DNA from: an uncultured Fibrobacter sp. | GTDB taxonomy: Bacteria > Fibrobacterota > Fibrobacteria > Fibrobacterales > Fibrobacteraceae | Length of the DNA: 64,000 nt | Direction of reading: 5' to 3' | Assembly: GCF_900316465.1 (NCBI RefSeq) | Contig: NZ_ONDD01000001.1 | Coordinates: 181,471 to 245,470 of the forward strand | Shown here: positions 8,450 through 17,525 of the stretch, one piece after another | Layout of the letters: each line of letters begins with the position of its first letter | Position numbering within the stretch: position 1 is the stretch's first letter | Position numbers and translations under genes: made by a program | The notes under the pieces: model-generated | Seen by the model: the letters and a program-made list of their open reading frames with translations, nothing else | Databases searched by the model: none | Told to the model about the DNA's origin: nothing

Positions 8450-9070
8450 TTATGCGAGGGAGTTGATAATCTTGAGGCCCTTTTCTTCCATTTCCTGGAT
8501 GAGGCGTTCGGAGTTCATGTTGAGGAGGCCGACGATGACCAGAAGAGGCACAGCGGAGAGAAGGCCGAGGAGCGTAGTACCCATAGCGATAGCAATACCA
8601 TCGGAAAGGGCCTTGGCACGTTCAGCAGCCGGCTTGTTAGCCACAGCATCGAAGGTGTAGATCAGACCGTAAATGGTGCCCATAAGTCCAAGCAACGTGG
8701 AGATGGAAGCCATAACCTGAATGATGCTGATATAACGAGTAAGACGGGGAGCTTCGGTCAGGAACACTGCGTCGCAAGCAGCGGACATGGTTTCACGACC
8801 ACCGTTACGGGCAGCAACGATTGCGGCCATCACGCGAGCGATCGGGAGCTTGGTTGCGTTGGCATAGCTGAGAGCTTCATCATAGCGCTGAGCAGAAATG
8901 TGAGTGCCGAACTTGGCCAAGAAATCCTTACGGCCCTTAGCGCTCTTCACCATGATGTAAAGGAAGCGTTCAACAGAGAAGCCGAGGCCAATCATGAACA
9001 CCACGAGGATGATCCACATGAACTGGTAACCATCAGATTCCGGGCTGAAGGATTGAAGCATTTTAGACAT
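8450..9070 (-). CDS. MotA/TolQ/ExbB proton-channel family protein
   Basis: 206 residues with three membrane segments: about 14-36, about 110-135 (ISIIQVMASISTLLGLMGT) and about 160-185 (GTTLLGLLSAVPLLVIVG). The second and third helices carry the small-residue and Thr pattern of TolQ/ExbB, which surrounds the ExbD dimer and conducts protons. Start ATG 9070 has AAGGAG 8 bases upstream. It opens a tight four-gene run with two ExbD-like genes and the AgmX-type gene. The 187 bases upstream contain a hairpin but no clear T-tract. Confidence 0.92.
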   Translation of the reverse strand: MSKMLQSFSPESDGYQFMWIILVVFMIGLGFSVERFLYIMVKSAKGRKDFLAKFGTHISAQRYDEALSYANATKLPIARVMAAIVAARNGGRETMSAACDAVFLTEAPRLTRYISIIQVMASISTLLGLMGTIYGLIYTFDAVANKPAAERAKALSDGIAIAMGTTLLGLLSAVPLLVIVGLLNMNSERLIQEMEEKGLKIINSLA

Positions 9071-9213
9071 TAGAGTACTCCTTGATTGAGTGTTTTGGTT
9101 TATTTTGAAAAATCTTTGTTCATATTTAATCTTTTTTAGGGCAAAATTGTGTAGTCGAGCCGGTAAAATCTTGTTTACTACTCAAAAAACGCCATTTTTA
9201 CCCTTATAGAATA

Positions 9214-9239
9214 GGGGAACCCTATGAACTAGGTTCCCC
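9214..9239 (-). terminator. Hairpin between TPR gene and TolQ-like gene (weak terminator or processing site)
   Basis: GGGGAACC/GGTTCCCC stem with a 10-base loop, 19 bases past the TPR stop codon. The minus-strand sequence after it is not T-rich, so it is not a textbook terminator and partial read-through into the TolQ-like gene is likely. Confidence 0.4.
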
Positions 9240-9257
9240 GTAAAATTGTTTTTACCG

Positions 9258-12200
9258 CTATTTTTTCTTGCCTTTCTTCTTAGCGGCCTTCTTCTTAGCC
9301 TTCGGGGCAGGAGCCGGGGCGGCTTCCGGTTCAACGGAGTCGTCGGCTTCGTCCATAGAAGAGCCAGCAGAAGAGGACGTAGAGGCAGAGCCACCAGCGA
9401 GCTGCTTCTGGAGGTCAGCAAGTTCAGCCTTCAGCTTTTCGTTTTCAGCCTTGGCGTCCTTGATGATTTCGCGGTAGGTCGTGATCTGTTCTTCCGGAGT
9501 CATGACTTCGGACTTGGCGATCTGTTCCAAACGAGCCTTCGTCTTGAAGTATGCCGGGTCAGAGAACAGCGTAGACGGGTCGAACTTTTCGATCTTGGTG
9601 TTCAAAGTCTCATTGTTTTCATCGAGGCTCTTGAGGAGTTCGAAGAGCTTTTCGGTCCACTGGTTTTCGATACCGTAGTGAGCAGCAGCCTTAATACCGG
9701 TTGCGCACTGCGGGATAGCGAGTTCCTTAGCGCCGTTAGAACGGTTGGTCAATTCTTCGCGGTAAGCTTCCAAGTCTTCATGGACAGCTTCGATAGCGTC
9801 TTCCTTGGCCATGCCTTCGTATTCAACGTATTCCTTCACGATGGAGGCAGAGTCCGGCAGCGGAGAGTTAGCGAATGCGTCAGCCACTTCGACGAACACA
9901 GCGCAACCCTGGTAGTACATTTCAATGTAACCTTCTTCTGCTTCGATCACGTCCTGGTTGTAGAAGCCCTGGTCGCGAGCGAGGTCAATGTTCTTCTGGA
10001 AGATCGGACGAGCCTGTTCATAGTAGCTCGGGAGCTGCTGCACGATACCAATACGTTCAGCAAACTTTTCTTCTTCCTTCTTGCCGTTGAGTTCCTGTTC
10101 ACGGATCTTGGCGGCCATGGTCACGAAGAGCATACCCATCTTGTTGGTGGCCTTGAAGGTCCAGCGTTCAGATGCGTAGGTAGCAGACTTAGAGTACTGG
10201 CTCATAGCCTTCTGGAGGATATCAACCAAGGTCTTGATGGTCTTGGCCTTTTCCTTTTCCTTACCCTTCAGGACATACGGATCCATCTTGTGGTATTCGT
10301 ATTCACCGAGGTAGAAGGCAGCTTCAGCCGGAACACCCGGGTCAGCATTCTTGATCTGAAGACCGTACTTGTCGTAAGCTTCGAGAGTCTTGCGGTAATC
10401 TTCGACAGCCTTGTCTTCTTCCTTAAGTTCCATGTAGGCTCGGGCAGCACCGATGTAGGCAGCAATCAGCTTTTCCTTATCTTCCTGACCGTAGGCCTTG
10501 ATGAAGTTGTGATATTCAGTAGCAGCGATATCCCACTTCTTAGCATTGCCGTAAGCCATCGGGATGCTGAATGCAGCGTCGAGGGCGTAGGAGCTCTTCG
10601 GATAGTCGCGGACGAGGTCCTTGTTACAACGGATTGCTTCGTCGGTCATCTTGGCTTCATCGTAGCTCAAGCAGGCGCTGTAGAGGTAGCCCGGAGTACG
10701 TTCATCCTTCGGATAACGCTTGTAAGCAAGTTCGTAAGTCACAGCAGCAGACTTCTTGTCGGCGATGGTGTCGTAGACCTGGGCTGCAGAACCGATAGCC
10801 ATGAATGCCATGGAATCCTGCGGGAAGTTGTTCGTGATGAACAAGTAGGTCTGGGCAGCTTCGCGGTATTCCTGTTCGTAGTAAGCCTTGTCGCTCTTCT
10901 TGGCGTTAGCAGCCTTCTTGTGAGCGTCACCAGCACGGACGATACCCTTGATGGTGAGAGAAGACTTAGCATACTGCTTGGGGAGAATCATGAAGGTTTC
11001 GGCAGCCTTGGTGTACTGCTGATCCTTTTCATAAGCGGCACCGGCTTCGAACACAGCCTTGTCAGCAATGTCGATGAGCGGGTAGCGCTTCACGAGAGCG
11101 AGGTAAGCTTCAGCACCCTTCTGATACTGACCGGCCTTAACGGACTGTTCAGCCATCTGGAAGAGCACGTAAGCGATAGCCTTTTCAATTTCCTTGGCCA
11201 TGGAGTCATTACGAGTTTCCTTGACCTGAGTATACTGCTTGTACAGCCATTCGAATTCGGTGAGGGATTCGTCATACTGACCAGATTCCAAGAGAGACTG
11301 GGCAAGCATACGGCTGATGAGCAAAATGTACTGATGCTTCGGGAAGTCCTGCTTCAGCTTGCGGAGCACGCCCACAGCAACCTTGAACTGCTTAGCATCG
11401 TAATGAACGATAGCGGCGTTGTATGCAAGTTCTGCAGCTTCCTTGTTCTGACCGTACTTGGCCATGTACTTGTTAACTTGTTCGAAGTAAGCCTTAGTTT
11501 CTTCGGACTTGTAAGCCTTGACAGCGTCATCGCCATACTTTTTCTTCTTGGCGTTTTCGCGAGACTGGTCCATCATGAGCACGGCGTTATATGCAGCTTC
11601 TTCCTTCTTCAGGAGAGCTTCGGAGCCCATCGGGCGACGGCCGTAGCGAGTGGTGTCGGTATCGACGATCCAGTTGAACATCTTGGCAGCGTTAGCATAC
11701 TGGCCCATTTCCTGGTACACGAGAGCGAGGTTGATGTGAACCTTGTATTCGTCCCAGGTCGGTTCCTTGGCATAGCGCTTCAGGAATGCTTCGTAAGCCT
11801 TGATAGCTTCGGCATACTGCTTCTTACCGGCTTCCAAGTCACCTTCCTTGGTGAGCTTGGCTGCGCGAGCGTGGTGATACTGCGGAATGTCGAGCATAGC
11901 GCCACGGATAGCAGTTTCAGCGTTCTTCACAGATTCCGGATACTTCTGGTTCTTCTTGTACCAAGAAGAACTACGGTCATAACGCTTCACCACAGTGTAG
12001 CGGTGCTGCTGGGCTTCTTCGAACTTCTGCTGGACGATGAGGATTTCGATCATCGCAATGTCAGCCAGCGGTGCGTCGATGTAGTCCGGGTTGATAGACA
12101 TCAAGCGCTTGAAGGACTGCACGGCTTCTTCGTTACGGTCGTGGTCCTTGTTCTTCATACCGATACGATAGTACACAGAATCCTTGAACGGAACCTTCTT

Positions 12201-13148
12201 GTCCTTCAAGAAAGCTTCAGCTTCGGCAACACCACCACCTTCGAGGTCGGAGAAGGAGGCTGCCATGAAGTCCATAGCTTCTGCGCGCAAGTCTGCAGGA
12301 TATTTACCCTTGTCAGCACCGATGATGTATTCGTAGTACTTGACAGCAGCAGTTTCGTATTCAGCAATGTTATAGTAAGATTCAGCCAAGTGGTACATGG
12401 CGAGTGCGGCTTCCTTACCCGTGAGGGATTCGAAACCGGTCACCTTCTTGTACGCCTTGATAGCGTCGCGGAACTTACGGTTCATGAAGTGGTATTCCGC
12501 AATACGGAGCCAAGCCTTCGGAACGAGACCGTTGTCCGGGAAGTTTTCGACGAGGCGCATACGGAGCTTGTATGCCTTGTCGTCTTCACCGCTAGCTTCC
12601 TGCACGGCGGCAGCCTGGTAGATCACGGTCGGAGTCTTGTCTTCCTTCGGGTACTTGTCGATGTATTCGAGGAAGTAGCCGAGAGACTTCTGGTGGTCTG
12701 CCTTCGGGAGCTGGTCGATGTTGGCGCACTTTGCCGGCTTGTTATCGCGGTCGGCGCACCATGCTACATCTTCTTCGTACTGGGCGTTCTTATCGAGGAA
12801 GTGCTTTTCTTCGAGCTGGAACTGGTAATGACCCAACTGCTGGAGAGCAGAGGCGCAACGCTTGTTCTGCTTACCCTTACAGTTATTTACCTGCTTTTCC
12901 CACTGACGAATGGCATCTTCCATGCCCTTTTCATCGAGGCCGCCGGAACGGCAAGCCTGTTCGGCCTGGTTCTTGAGAACCTTGTAGGAACCTGCGCACT
13001 GGGTCTTTTCCGGTCCCTTCGGCATGGCCTTACACTTGGCCGCCAATTTCTTGGCTTCATTGACTTTGTCTTTACAAGGATCTGACGCTGCAAAGGAGGA
13101 GCCTACGAGCGAGCAGACGATTGCACCAACAAGCAAAAATTTTTTCAT
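9258..13148 (-). CDS. Giant secreted TPR protein with coiled coil and Lys-rich tail
   Basis: 1296 residues with a Sec signal peptide (MKKFLLVGAIVCSLVGSSFA, cut before ASDPCKD). Most of the mature chain is helical repeats of the tetratricopeptide type, with recurrent YYxxAExYxxAxxxYxxFIxxYP-like spacing, for example around residues 250-300, 430-480, 600-660 and 780-860. A short C-terminal coiled coil (about 1205-1235) is followed by Ser-rich, Pro/Ala-rich and poly-Lys segments ending KKKAAKKKGKKK. TPR solenoids of this kind are scaffolds for periplasmic or outer-membrane complexes. Between a beta-barrel/TPR gene and the TolQ-ExbD genes it likely is a structural part of that machine. The basic tail could contact peptidoglycan or the outer leaflet (inference). 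Confidence 0.85.
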   Translation of the reverse strand: MKKFLLVGAIVCSLVGSSFAASDPCKDKVNEAKKLAAKCKAMPKGPEKTQCAGSYKVLKNQAEQACRSGGLDEKGMEDAIRQWEKQVNNCKGKQNKRCASALQQLGHYQFQLEEKHFLDKNAQYEEDVAWCADRDNKPAKCANIDQLPKADHQKSLGYFLEYIDKYPKEDKTPTVIYQAAAVQEASGEDDKAYKLRMRLVENFPDNGLVPKAWLRIAEYHFMNRKFRDAIKAYKKVTGFESLTGKEAALAMYHLAESYYNIAEYETAAVKYYEYIIGADKGKYPADLRAEAMDFMAASFSDLEGGGVAEAEAFLKDKKVPFKDSVYYRIGMKNKDHDRNEEAVQSFKRLMSINPDYIDAPLADIAMIEILIVQQKFEEAQQHRYTVVKRYDRSSSWYKKNQKYPESVKNAETAIRGAMLDIPQYHHARAAKLTKEGDLEAGKKQYAEAIKAYEAFLKRYAKEPTWDEYKVHINLALVYQEMGQYANAAKMFNWIVDTDTTRYGRRPMGSEALLKKEEAAYNAVLMMDQSRENAKKKKYGDDAVKAYKSEETKAYFEQVNKYMAKYGQNKEAAELAYNAAIVHYDAKQFKVAVGVLRKLKQDFPKHQYILLISRMLAQSLLESGQYDESLTEFEWLYKQYTQVKETRNDSMAKEIEKAIAYVLFQMAEQSVKAGQYQKGAEAYLALVKRYPLIDIADKAVFEAGAAYEKDQQYTKAAETFMILPKQYAKSSLTIKGIVRAGDAHKKAANAKKSDKAYYEQEYREAAQTYLFITNNFPQDSMAFMAIGSAAQVYDTIADKKSAAVTYELAYKRYPKDERTPGYLYSACLSYDEAKMTDEAIRCNKDLVRDYPKSSYALDAAFSIPMAYGNAKKWDIAATEYHNFIKAYGQEDKEKLIAAYIGAARAYMELKEEDKAVEDYRKTLEAYDKYGLQIKNADPGVPAEAAFYLGEYEYHKMDPYVLKGKEKEKAKTIKTLVDILQKAMSQYSKSATYASERWTFKATNKMGMLFVTMAAKIREQELNGKKEEEKFAERIGIVQQLPSYYEQARPIFQKNIDLARDQGFYNQDVIEAEEGYIEMYYQGCAVFVEVADAFANSPLPDSASIVKEYVEYEGMAKEDAIEAVHEDLEAYREELTNRSNGAKELAIPQCATGIKAAAHYGIENQWTEKLFELLKSLDENNETLNTKIEKFDPSTLFSDPAYFKTKARLEQIAKSEVMTPEEQITTYREIIKDAKAENEKLKAELADLQKQLAGGSASTSSSAGSSMDEADDSVEPEAAPAPAPKAKKKAAKKKGKKK

Positions 13149-13183
13149 TTTTCTCTTTCCACCTATTAAGATAAAAAAGGGGA

Positions 13184-13209
13184 AGACCTGGTTTCAAAAA
13201 GCCAGGTCT
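13184..13209 (-). terminator. Terminator between beta-barrel/TPR gene and giant TPR gene
   Basis: AGACCTGG/CCAGGTCT stem (13184-13191, 13202-13209) followed on the minus strand by TCCCC and TTTTTT. It lies 16 bases past the stop at 13225 and 36 bases before the start of the TPR gene, so the locus is transcribed as at least two units or with attenuation. Confidence 0.8.
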
Positions 13210-13224
13210 AACTTCATTCTTTGT

Positions 13225-15471
13225 TTATTCCAATTCGTCTAAGTCGTCATCCAAGCTTTCAAGTTCCTGAGCGGCTTCGGAGCTTGCAGCGCCCTGACCC
13301 ATCTTGGTCTTGACGGTTGCCAAGGTAAAGCCTGCGTCATCCAAAATACGCTTGCGGTTGGATTCGAATCGGTCACTCTGGATAGCCTTCTGAGTGAAGG
13401 CGGCGTAATCTTCGATAGCGGCGTTAGCCTTGTCGAAGCTCGGCTGCAAGGCTTCGCGCTTGCTCTGCACACGCGGAGTCGGGAGCTGACGAGCGAGGTC
13501 GAGAGCCTTCACCTGCACGGAGTCGAATTCGTCCTGCATGGCGTCGAAGGCCTGACGGGCACTGTCGCGAGCGGCAACAGTCACAACCGGCTGTTCGGTA
13601 CGCTTTTCAGCCTGTTCCAGAGACTTGACAGCGTTGTTGTAGTCCTTCTTGATGAAGTAGCAGTAACCCTGAACGAGGTATGCTTCAGACACGAGGAAGG
13701 ATTCAGGCATATTCTTAATGATCCACTGTGCCGGCTTGATAGCTTCATCAGGCTTGTTCACCTTGAGGAAGGACCAAGCGATACCGAGCATAGCTTCGTC
13801 GTACACCGGAGAACCGGGCTGGACCTGGCCATACATCTGGGCAGCAGCCGGAATGTCGGCCTTTTCGCCAGAGAAGTAAATGTGGCCGAGCTTCACCTTA
13901 GCAGCGTCCTGCAAGTCACGTTCAGACTGGTTGGACACCGGCTGTTCGGTAATGTCGCGGAAGCAGTTTTCAGCTTCGTCGAACTTGCCGAGACGGCTGT
14001 AAGCAATACCCATGGTATAGCGGGCGTAGAAGTAGTTGGCGTTACCCGGAAGGATGGCGGCGAGCAGGTCGACAGCTTCCTGATAGAGGCCCTGTTCGAA
14101 CTTGATCTGGCCGGCAACGTAGTCAGCGTCAGCCTTCACGTCGCTTTCACCGAACTTCTGAGCAATGTTCTGGTACTTGGCCATAGCGTCGATGTACTTG
14201 CCTTCCTTATAGTCGATGTTCATCAACTGGAAGTGATACTTGGCGCGCTGGTCACTCTGCGGATAGCGCTTGATAGCGTCTTCGTACACAGACTTAGCAG
14301 CCTTGTGCATGCGGAGGTTTTCGAAAGACTTTGCCTTATAGAAGGCGGCCTGGTCCACAAGGTGGAATGCCGGGTACTTGGTCTGAACCTTACCGAAGGC
14401 GTATGCAGCTTCCAAGAACTGACGGTTCAAGTAGAGACGCATAGCGGCGCGGTAGTCGTTTTCAGGTTCGATCTTCAAACGACGATAACGTTCTTCACCG
14501 ATCTTTTCTTCACGAGTGTCACCGAAGCGGCTGGTGAGCTTGACAGCCCAGATGAAGCCACGGTTCTTCTTAGCGTAAAGGTCATCGTGAGACATTTCGA
14601 GGTCGAGAGCGAGGTAACGGAAGATGCTCACGTCCTTGACGTTAACCGTAGCGCCGGCAACCGGGTAACCTTCCTTCGTGAAGCGAAGGCGAACACCAAG
14701 GTGCGGAGAGAGGTAGTAGGTCAAAGTGAAGCTCATTTCCGGATTCAGACCGTCGCCACCTTCGGTGTCGGAATGGAACACGTCGATGAGAGAAAGTTCT
14801 GCCTTAGCTTCGATCACGCGGTTGAAACCACGCCAGAAGAGGGAGAAGTTCAAGTTAGACGGAATGTTGTAAGCATCGTCGCGGTCACCGCCAAAGAAGC
14901 CCGGGGCAACGAAGCCACCGTCATCTTCCATGCTAACGCCCGGCTGAGCGATGTTCTGGAGGGCAACGCCCACCAAGAGGTAACCGAACTTAGAAGAGTT
15001 GAGCGGGTTCCAGCTCAAGCCCACGTCGGAACCGACCGTCACCTGCTTCACATCGTCGAACTGGTTGATGTAGAGCACGGACACGTCGATACCCAAGGCG
15101 ATGCAATGCATGAGCCTGTAGGCATAACCGAGCAAGAAGGCGTATTCGCCGTAAGACTTACCACCGTCAATGGAAGCACCGTTTTCGAAGAACGAGAAAC
15201 CGAGAGTGTGCTTGTAATCCATCGGGAAAGTCAAGCTAACGTATTCCTGGCTAGCTTCACCACTAATAGAGCTAAAGAACGCGGCGCTGAATTCCAACTG
15301 GTCAGTTTCAGAAATTCCTGCGGGGTTCACATACATGGCAGTATTGCCACCAAATTCTGCAAACCAGTCATTCTGCTGATACTTATGCGGAGAATAAGTG
15401 GCTTCTGCAAACAAGGAAGTGCTGGCTACCGTGAGTCCAAGGACTGCTGTTTTAATAACACTAGTACGCAT
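13225..15471 (-). CDS. Outer-membrane beta-barrel (PorV/PorQ-like) fused to TPR repeats
   Basis: 748 residues. Signal peptide at 1-23. Residues about 24-320 look like a PorV/PorQ/FadL-like barrel: NTAMYVNPAGI near the start and many amphipathic strands (VSLTFPMDYKHTLGFSFF, YAFLLGYAYRLMHCIALG, LGVRLRFTKEGYPV). From about residue 345 the sequence becomes TPR-like (LYLNRQFLEAAYAFGKV, YQEAVDLLAAILPGNANY, FYARYTMGIAYSRLGKFDEA) and ends in an acidic ESLDDDLDELE. ATG 15471 has AAAGGAG six bases upstream; a GTG one codon earlier is less well spaced. It follows the beta-helix/OmpA gene after 11 bases, so the two are cotranscribed. A barrel with its own TPR arm would make an outer-membrane docking site for the giant TPR protein (inference). 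Confidence 0.8.
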   Translation of the reverse strand: MRTSVIKTAVLGLTVASTSLFAEATYSPHKYQQNDWFAEFGGNTAMYVNPAGISETDQLEFSAAFFSSISGEASQEYVSLTFPMDYKHTLGFSFFENGASIDGGKSYGEYAFLLGYAYRLMHCIALGIDVSVLYINQFDDVKQVTVGSDVGLSWNPLNSSKFGYLLVGVALQNIAQPGVSMEDDGGFVAPGFFGGDRDDAYNIPSNLNFSLFWRGFNRVIEAKAELSLIDVFHSDTEGGDGLNPEMSFTLTYYLSPHLGVRLRFTKEGYPVAGATVNVKDVSIFRYLALDLEMSHDDLYAKKNRGFIWAVKLTSRFGDTREEKIGEERYRRLKIEPENDYRAAMRLYLNRQFLEAAYAFGKVQTKYPAFHLVDQAAFYKAKSFENLRMHKAAKSVYEDAIKRYPQSDQRAKYHFQLMNIDYKEGKYIDAMAKYQNIAQKFGESDVKADADYVAGQIKFEQGLYQEAVDLLAAILPGNANYFYARYTMGIAYSRLGKFDEAENCFRDITEQPVSNQSERDLQDAAKVKLGHIYFSGEKADIPAAAQMYGQVQPGSPVYDEAMLGIAWSFLKVNKPDEAIKPAQWIIKNMPESFLVSEAYLVQGYCYFIKKDYNNAVKSLEQAEKRTEQPVVTVAARDSARQAFDAMQDEFDSVQVKALDLARQLPTPRVQSKREALQPSFDKANAAIEDYAAFTQKAIQSDRFESNRKRILDDAGFTLATVKTKMGQGAASSEAAQELESLDDDLDELE

Positions 15472-15482
15472 CACTTACTCCT

Positions 15483-17000
15483 TTACTTGATATCCGTACG
15501 GATAAACTCGATACGACGGTTCTGGGCACGACCTTCAGGGGTCTTGTTCGTGGCAACCGGTTCGGTGTCACCCTTACCGCTCGTAACGATGCGGCTTTCA
15601 TTGATGCCCTTTTCCACGAGGAAGTTCTTCACGGAAGCGGCGCGGTCTGCAGAGAGCTGCATATTCGTTTCTTTTCTACCGACGTTGTCAGTGTGACCGA
15701 CAATTTCGAAGGTTGCTTCCTGGAAGGTTTCCATAATGTCTACCACCTTCATGAGGGAGATGTAGGAATCCTGAGTAATCGTAGCCTTACCGGATTCGAA
15801 GTTCACACCTTCCAGCACGAAGACTTTCTTAGGCGGCTGCGGGACTTCGTCCGGGCAACCATCTTCATCCTTATAGCTGTTCAGAGTTTCTGCCTGTTCC
15901 GGGCAGAGGTCAACGCCCTTACAAATGTGGGCGAACTGGGAAAGCATACCCTTAGCTTCAACCCACGGATCGCAAAGACCATCGCGGTCGTTGTCGGCAT
16001 CCGGGCAACCATCATCATCCTGGTAACCGTCGAAGTCTTCAGCTTCTTCGGGGCAGTTGTCGAGGCCGGTGCAGACGCTTGCGTACTTGTCGGAAACGCC
16101 TTCTTCAGAAACCCACGGATCGCAAAGGCCATCGCCATCGGTATCCGGATTACGAGTTTCTTCGACCACTTCTTCTTCCTTCACCAGTTCGGCGGCAGTC
16201 AGACCGATGTCTGCCTTACCCTTACCGCGCTTGAGCATCGGCGAGGTGGACTGGCAGTAGAAGTTCGGCTGCGACAGCGAAGGATTGATGAACTTCGGGT
16301 CGAGCGACACGTTCGTGCGGTTCACCTTGATGAACTGGTTGAACGGGTAGTAGTTCTTGTAGATGTTGTTGTATTCCACCTTCGTCTGACCGGCAGCCGG
16401 ATCAGCAAACACACCGTAGTAGTGGTTTTCCATGAAGATGTTGTTACGTGCGGTCACGTTGGTCGGTCCCTTCAATGCAAGGCCAGAGTAGCCGTTGCGG
16501 AGGACGACGTTGTGTTCGATAAAGGCGTCGAGGGACTTAGCACCCCAGGCGAGAATACCGGACCAGCGGTTGCCGTACACCACGTTGTTGCGGAGATGCG
16601 GGAGCGAGATAAACGCACCGATACCGGTGGCGTGGTTATCAAGCACGTAGCAATGGTGAATGTAAGGGGCTGCGTTTTCGCAAAGGATACCTTCAAGACC
16701 GTTCTTCACAGTGAAGTGCGACATTTCGGCGCCCGAAGTACCCATGACGGTCGGACCTCTGCGGCCACCATCAATGATGGTAGTATGGGGATCCTCGCCC
16801 TTAAGTACAACACCCATGATCAAGGTGATGTTTTCGTTATAAGTTCCGCGTTTGACAAGGATGGTATCCCCGGCGTCCGCATTACCGAGTGCGTCTGCAA
16901 TTTTCTGATAGTCGCCAGGAACATTGATATTCTTTGCCATGGCGGTTCCAGAAAGAAGCATCGCCCCGGCCGTGATTAAGACCAGTTTCTTTAGGGTCAT
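15483..17000 (-). CDS. Beta-helix / TSP type-3 repeat / OmpA-family outer-membrane anchor
   Basis: 505 residues. A signal peptide (to about 23, TAMA) is followed by a right-handed parallel beta-helix (about 25-260, NosD/CASH-like, with repeated short Asn-rich turns such as LRNNVVYGNRWSGI). Then come two calcium-binding TSP type-3 style repeats (DTDGDGLCDPW and DADNDRDGLCDPW, about 285-390) and a C-terminal OmpA domain (about 395-505) with the peptidoglycan-binding pattern EIVGHTDNVG and LSADRAASVKNFL, ending RRIEFIRTDIK. OmpA domains hold peptidoglycan. Starting at ATG 17000 gives a clean signal peptide; a TTG at 17018 is the alternative. First gene of the envelope locus in transcription order. 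Confidence 0.88.
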   Translation of the reverse strand: MTLKKLVLITAGAMLLSGTAMAKNINVPGDYQKIADALGNADAGDTILVKRGTYNENITLIMGVVLKGEDPHTTIIDGGRRGPTVMGTSGAEMSHFTVKNGLEGILCENAAPYIHHCYVLDNHATGIGAFISLPHLRNNVVYGNRWSGILAWGAKSLDAFIEHNVVLRNGYSGLALKGPTNVTARNNIFMENHYYGVFADPAAGQTKVEYNNIYKNYYPFNQFIKVNRTNVSLDPKFINPSLSQPNFYCQSTSPMLKRGKGKADIGLTAAELVKEEEVVEETRNPDTDGDGLCDPWVSEEGVSDKYASVCTGLDNCPEEAEDFDGYQDDDGCPDADNDRDGLCDPWVEAKGMLSQFAHICKGVDLCPEQAETLNSYKDEDGCPDEVPQPPKKVFVLEGVNFESGKATITQDSYISLMKVVDIMETFQEATFEIVGHTDNVGRKETNMQLSADRAASVKNFLVEKGINESRIVTSGKGDTEPVATNKTPEGRAQNRRIEFIRTDIK

Positions 17001-17195
17001 ACTGCTACGTTTCTCCAATCATAGAACACTTTGAAATTAAAACCTATACATCTGCCAAAAAGGCAAATGCAAAATTCAAGTGGGAATATACCTCTAAAAA
17101 CGGCATTAGTCAAACGCTTTTCGCAAAAAATGCCAAAATAATTGAGAAAATGTCGATTAAATCGGTTCATCGAGGTATTACTCGCCCATTCGAGG

Positions 17196-17396
17196 TCAAT
17201 CGGCGGATGCCGGTTCGGCCTTTTCCTCTTCCTTTTTCGCGCCTTGGATAGACACGCGAATTTCTTGGCAGGTCTTTTTGATATCCTGCAGAACCTTGCG
17301 GGCACGGGTGCCAGCAGACTTGTTACCGCGCTCGAACTTTTCGTACTCGCGCTTGAAGTTCTCGACTTCCAGTTCAAGATCGTTCACTAAGCTCAT
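17196..17396 (-). CDS. Histone H1-like (Hc1-type) DNA-binding protein
   Basis: 66 residues from ATG 17396, with GGAG 8 bases upstream. The core FERGNKSAGTRARKVLQDIK matches the pattern of chlamydial Hc1 and Bacteroidetes histone-H1-like proteins (EKGNKAAGxRxRK), followed by a Lys/Glu-rich tail. Such proteins bind DNA and may compact the nucleoid. The longer open frame upstream (to 17492) has no such homology and is ignored. It lies on the same strand as the mqn genes but is separated from mqnD by 130 bases of A/T-rich DNA. Confidence 0.75.
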   Translation of the reverse strand: MSLVNDLELEVENFKREYEKFERGNKSAGTRARKVLQDIKKTCQEIRVSIQGAKKEEEKAEPASAD

Positions 17397-17525
17397 AAGC
17401 AAACTCCATATAAAGATATGCAGTATGGAAAATAAATTAAAGTTATTCCTAAAATTTAGCCGTTTTGTAAAAAAATCTTCAAAAAAGGCCAAAAATTGCC
17501 TATTTTGCCAAAATTTAACACGATT

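Noticed and set aside
9246..13085. 1279-residue open frame on the plus strand opposite the giant TPR gene
   Set aside because: It is an antisense shadow of the real gene: no signal peptide, start or family pattern, and it exists because of codon bias in the TPR gene.
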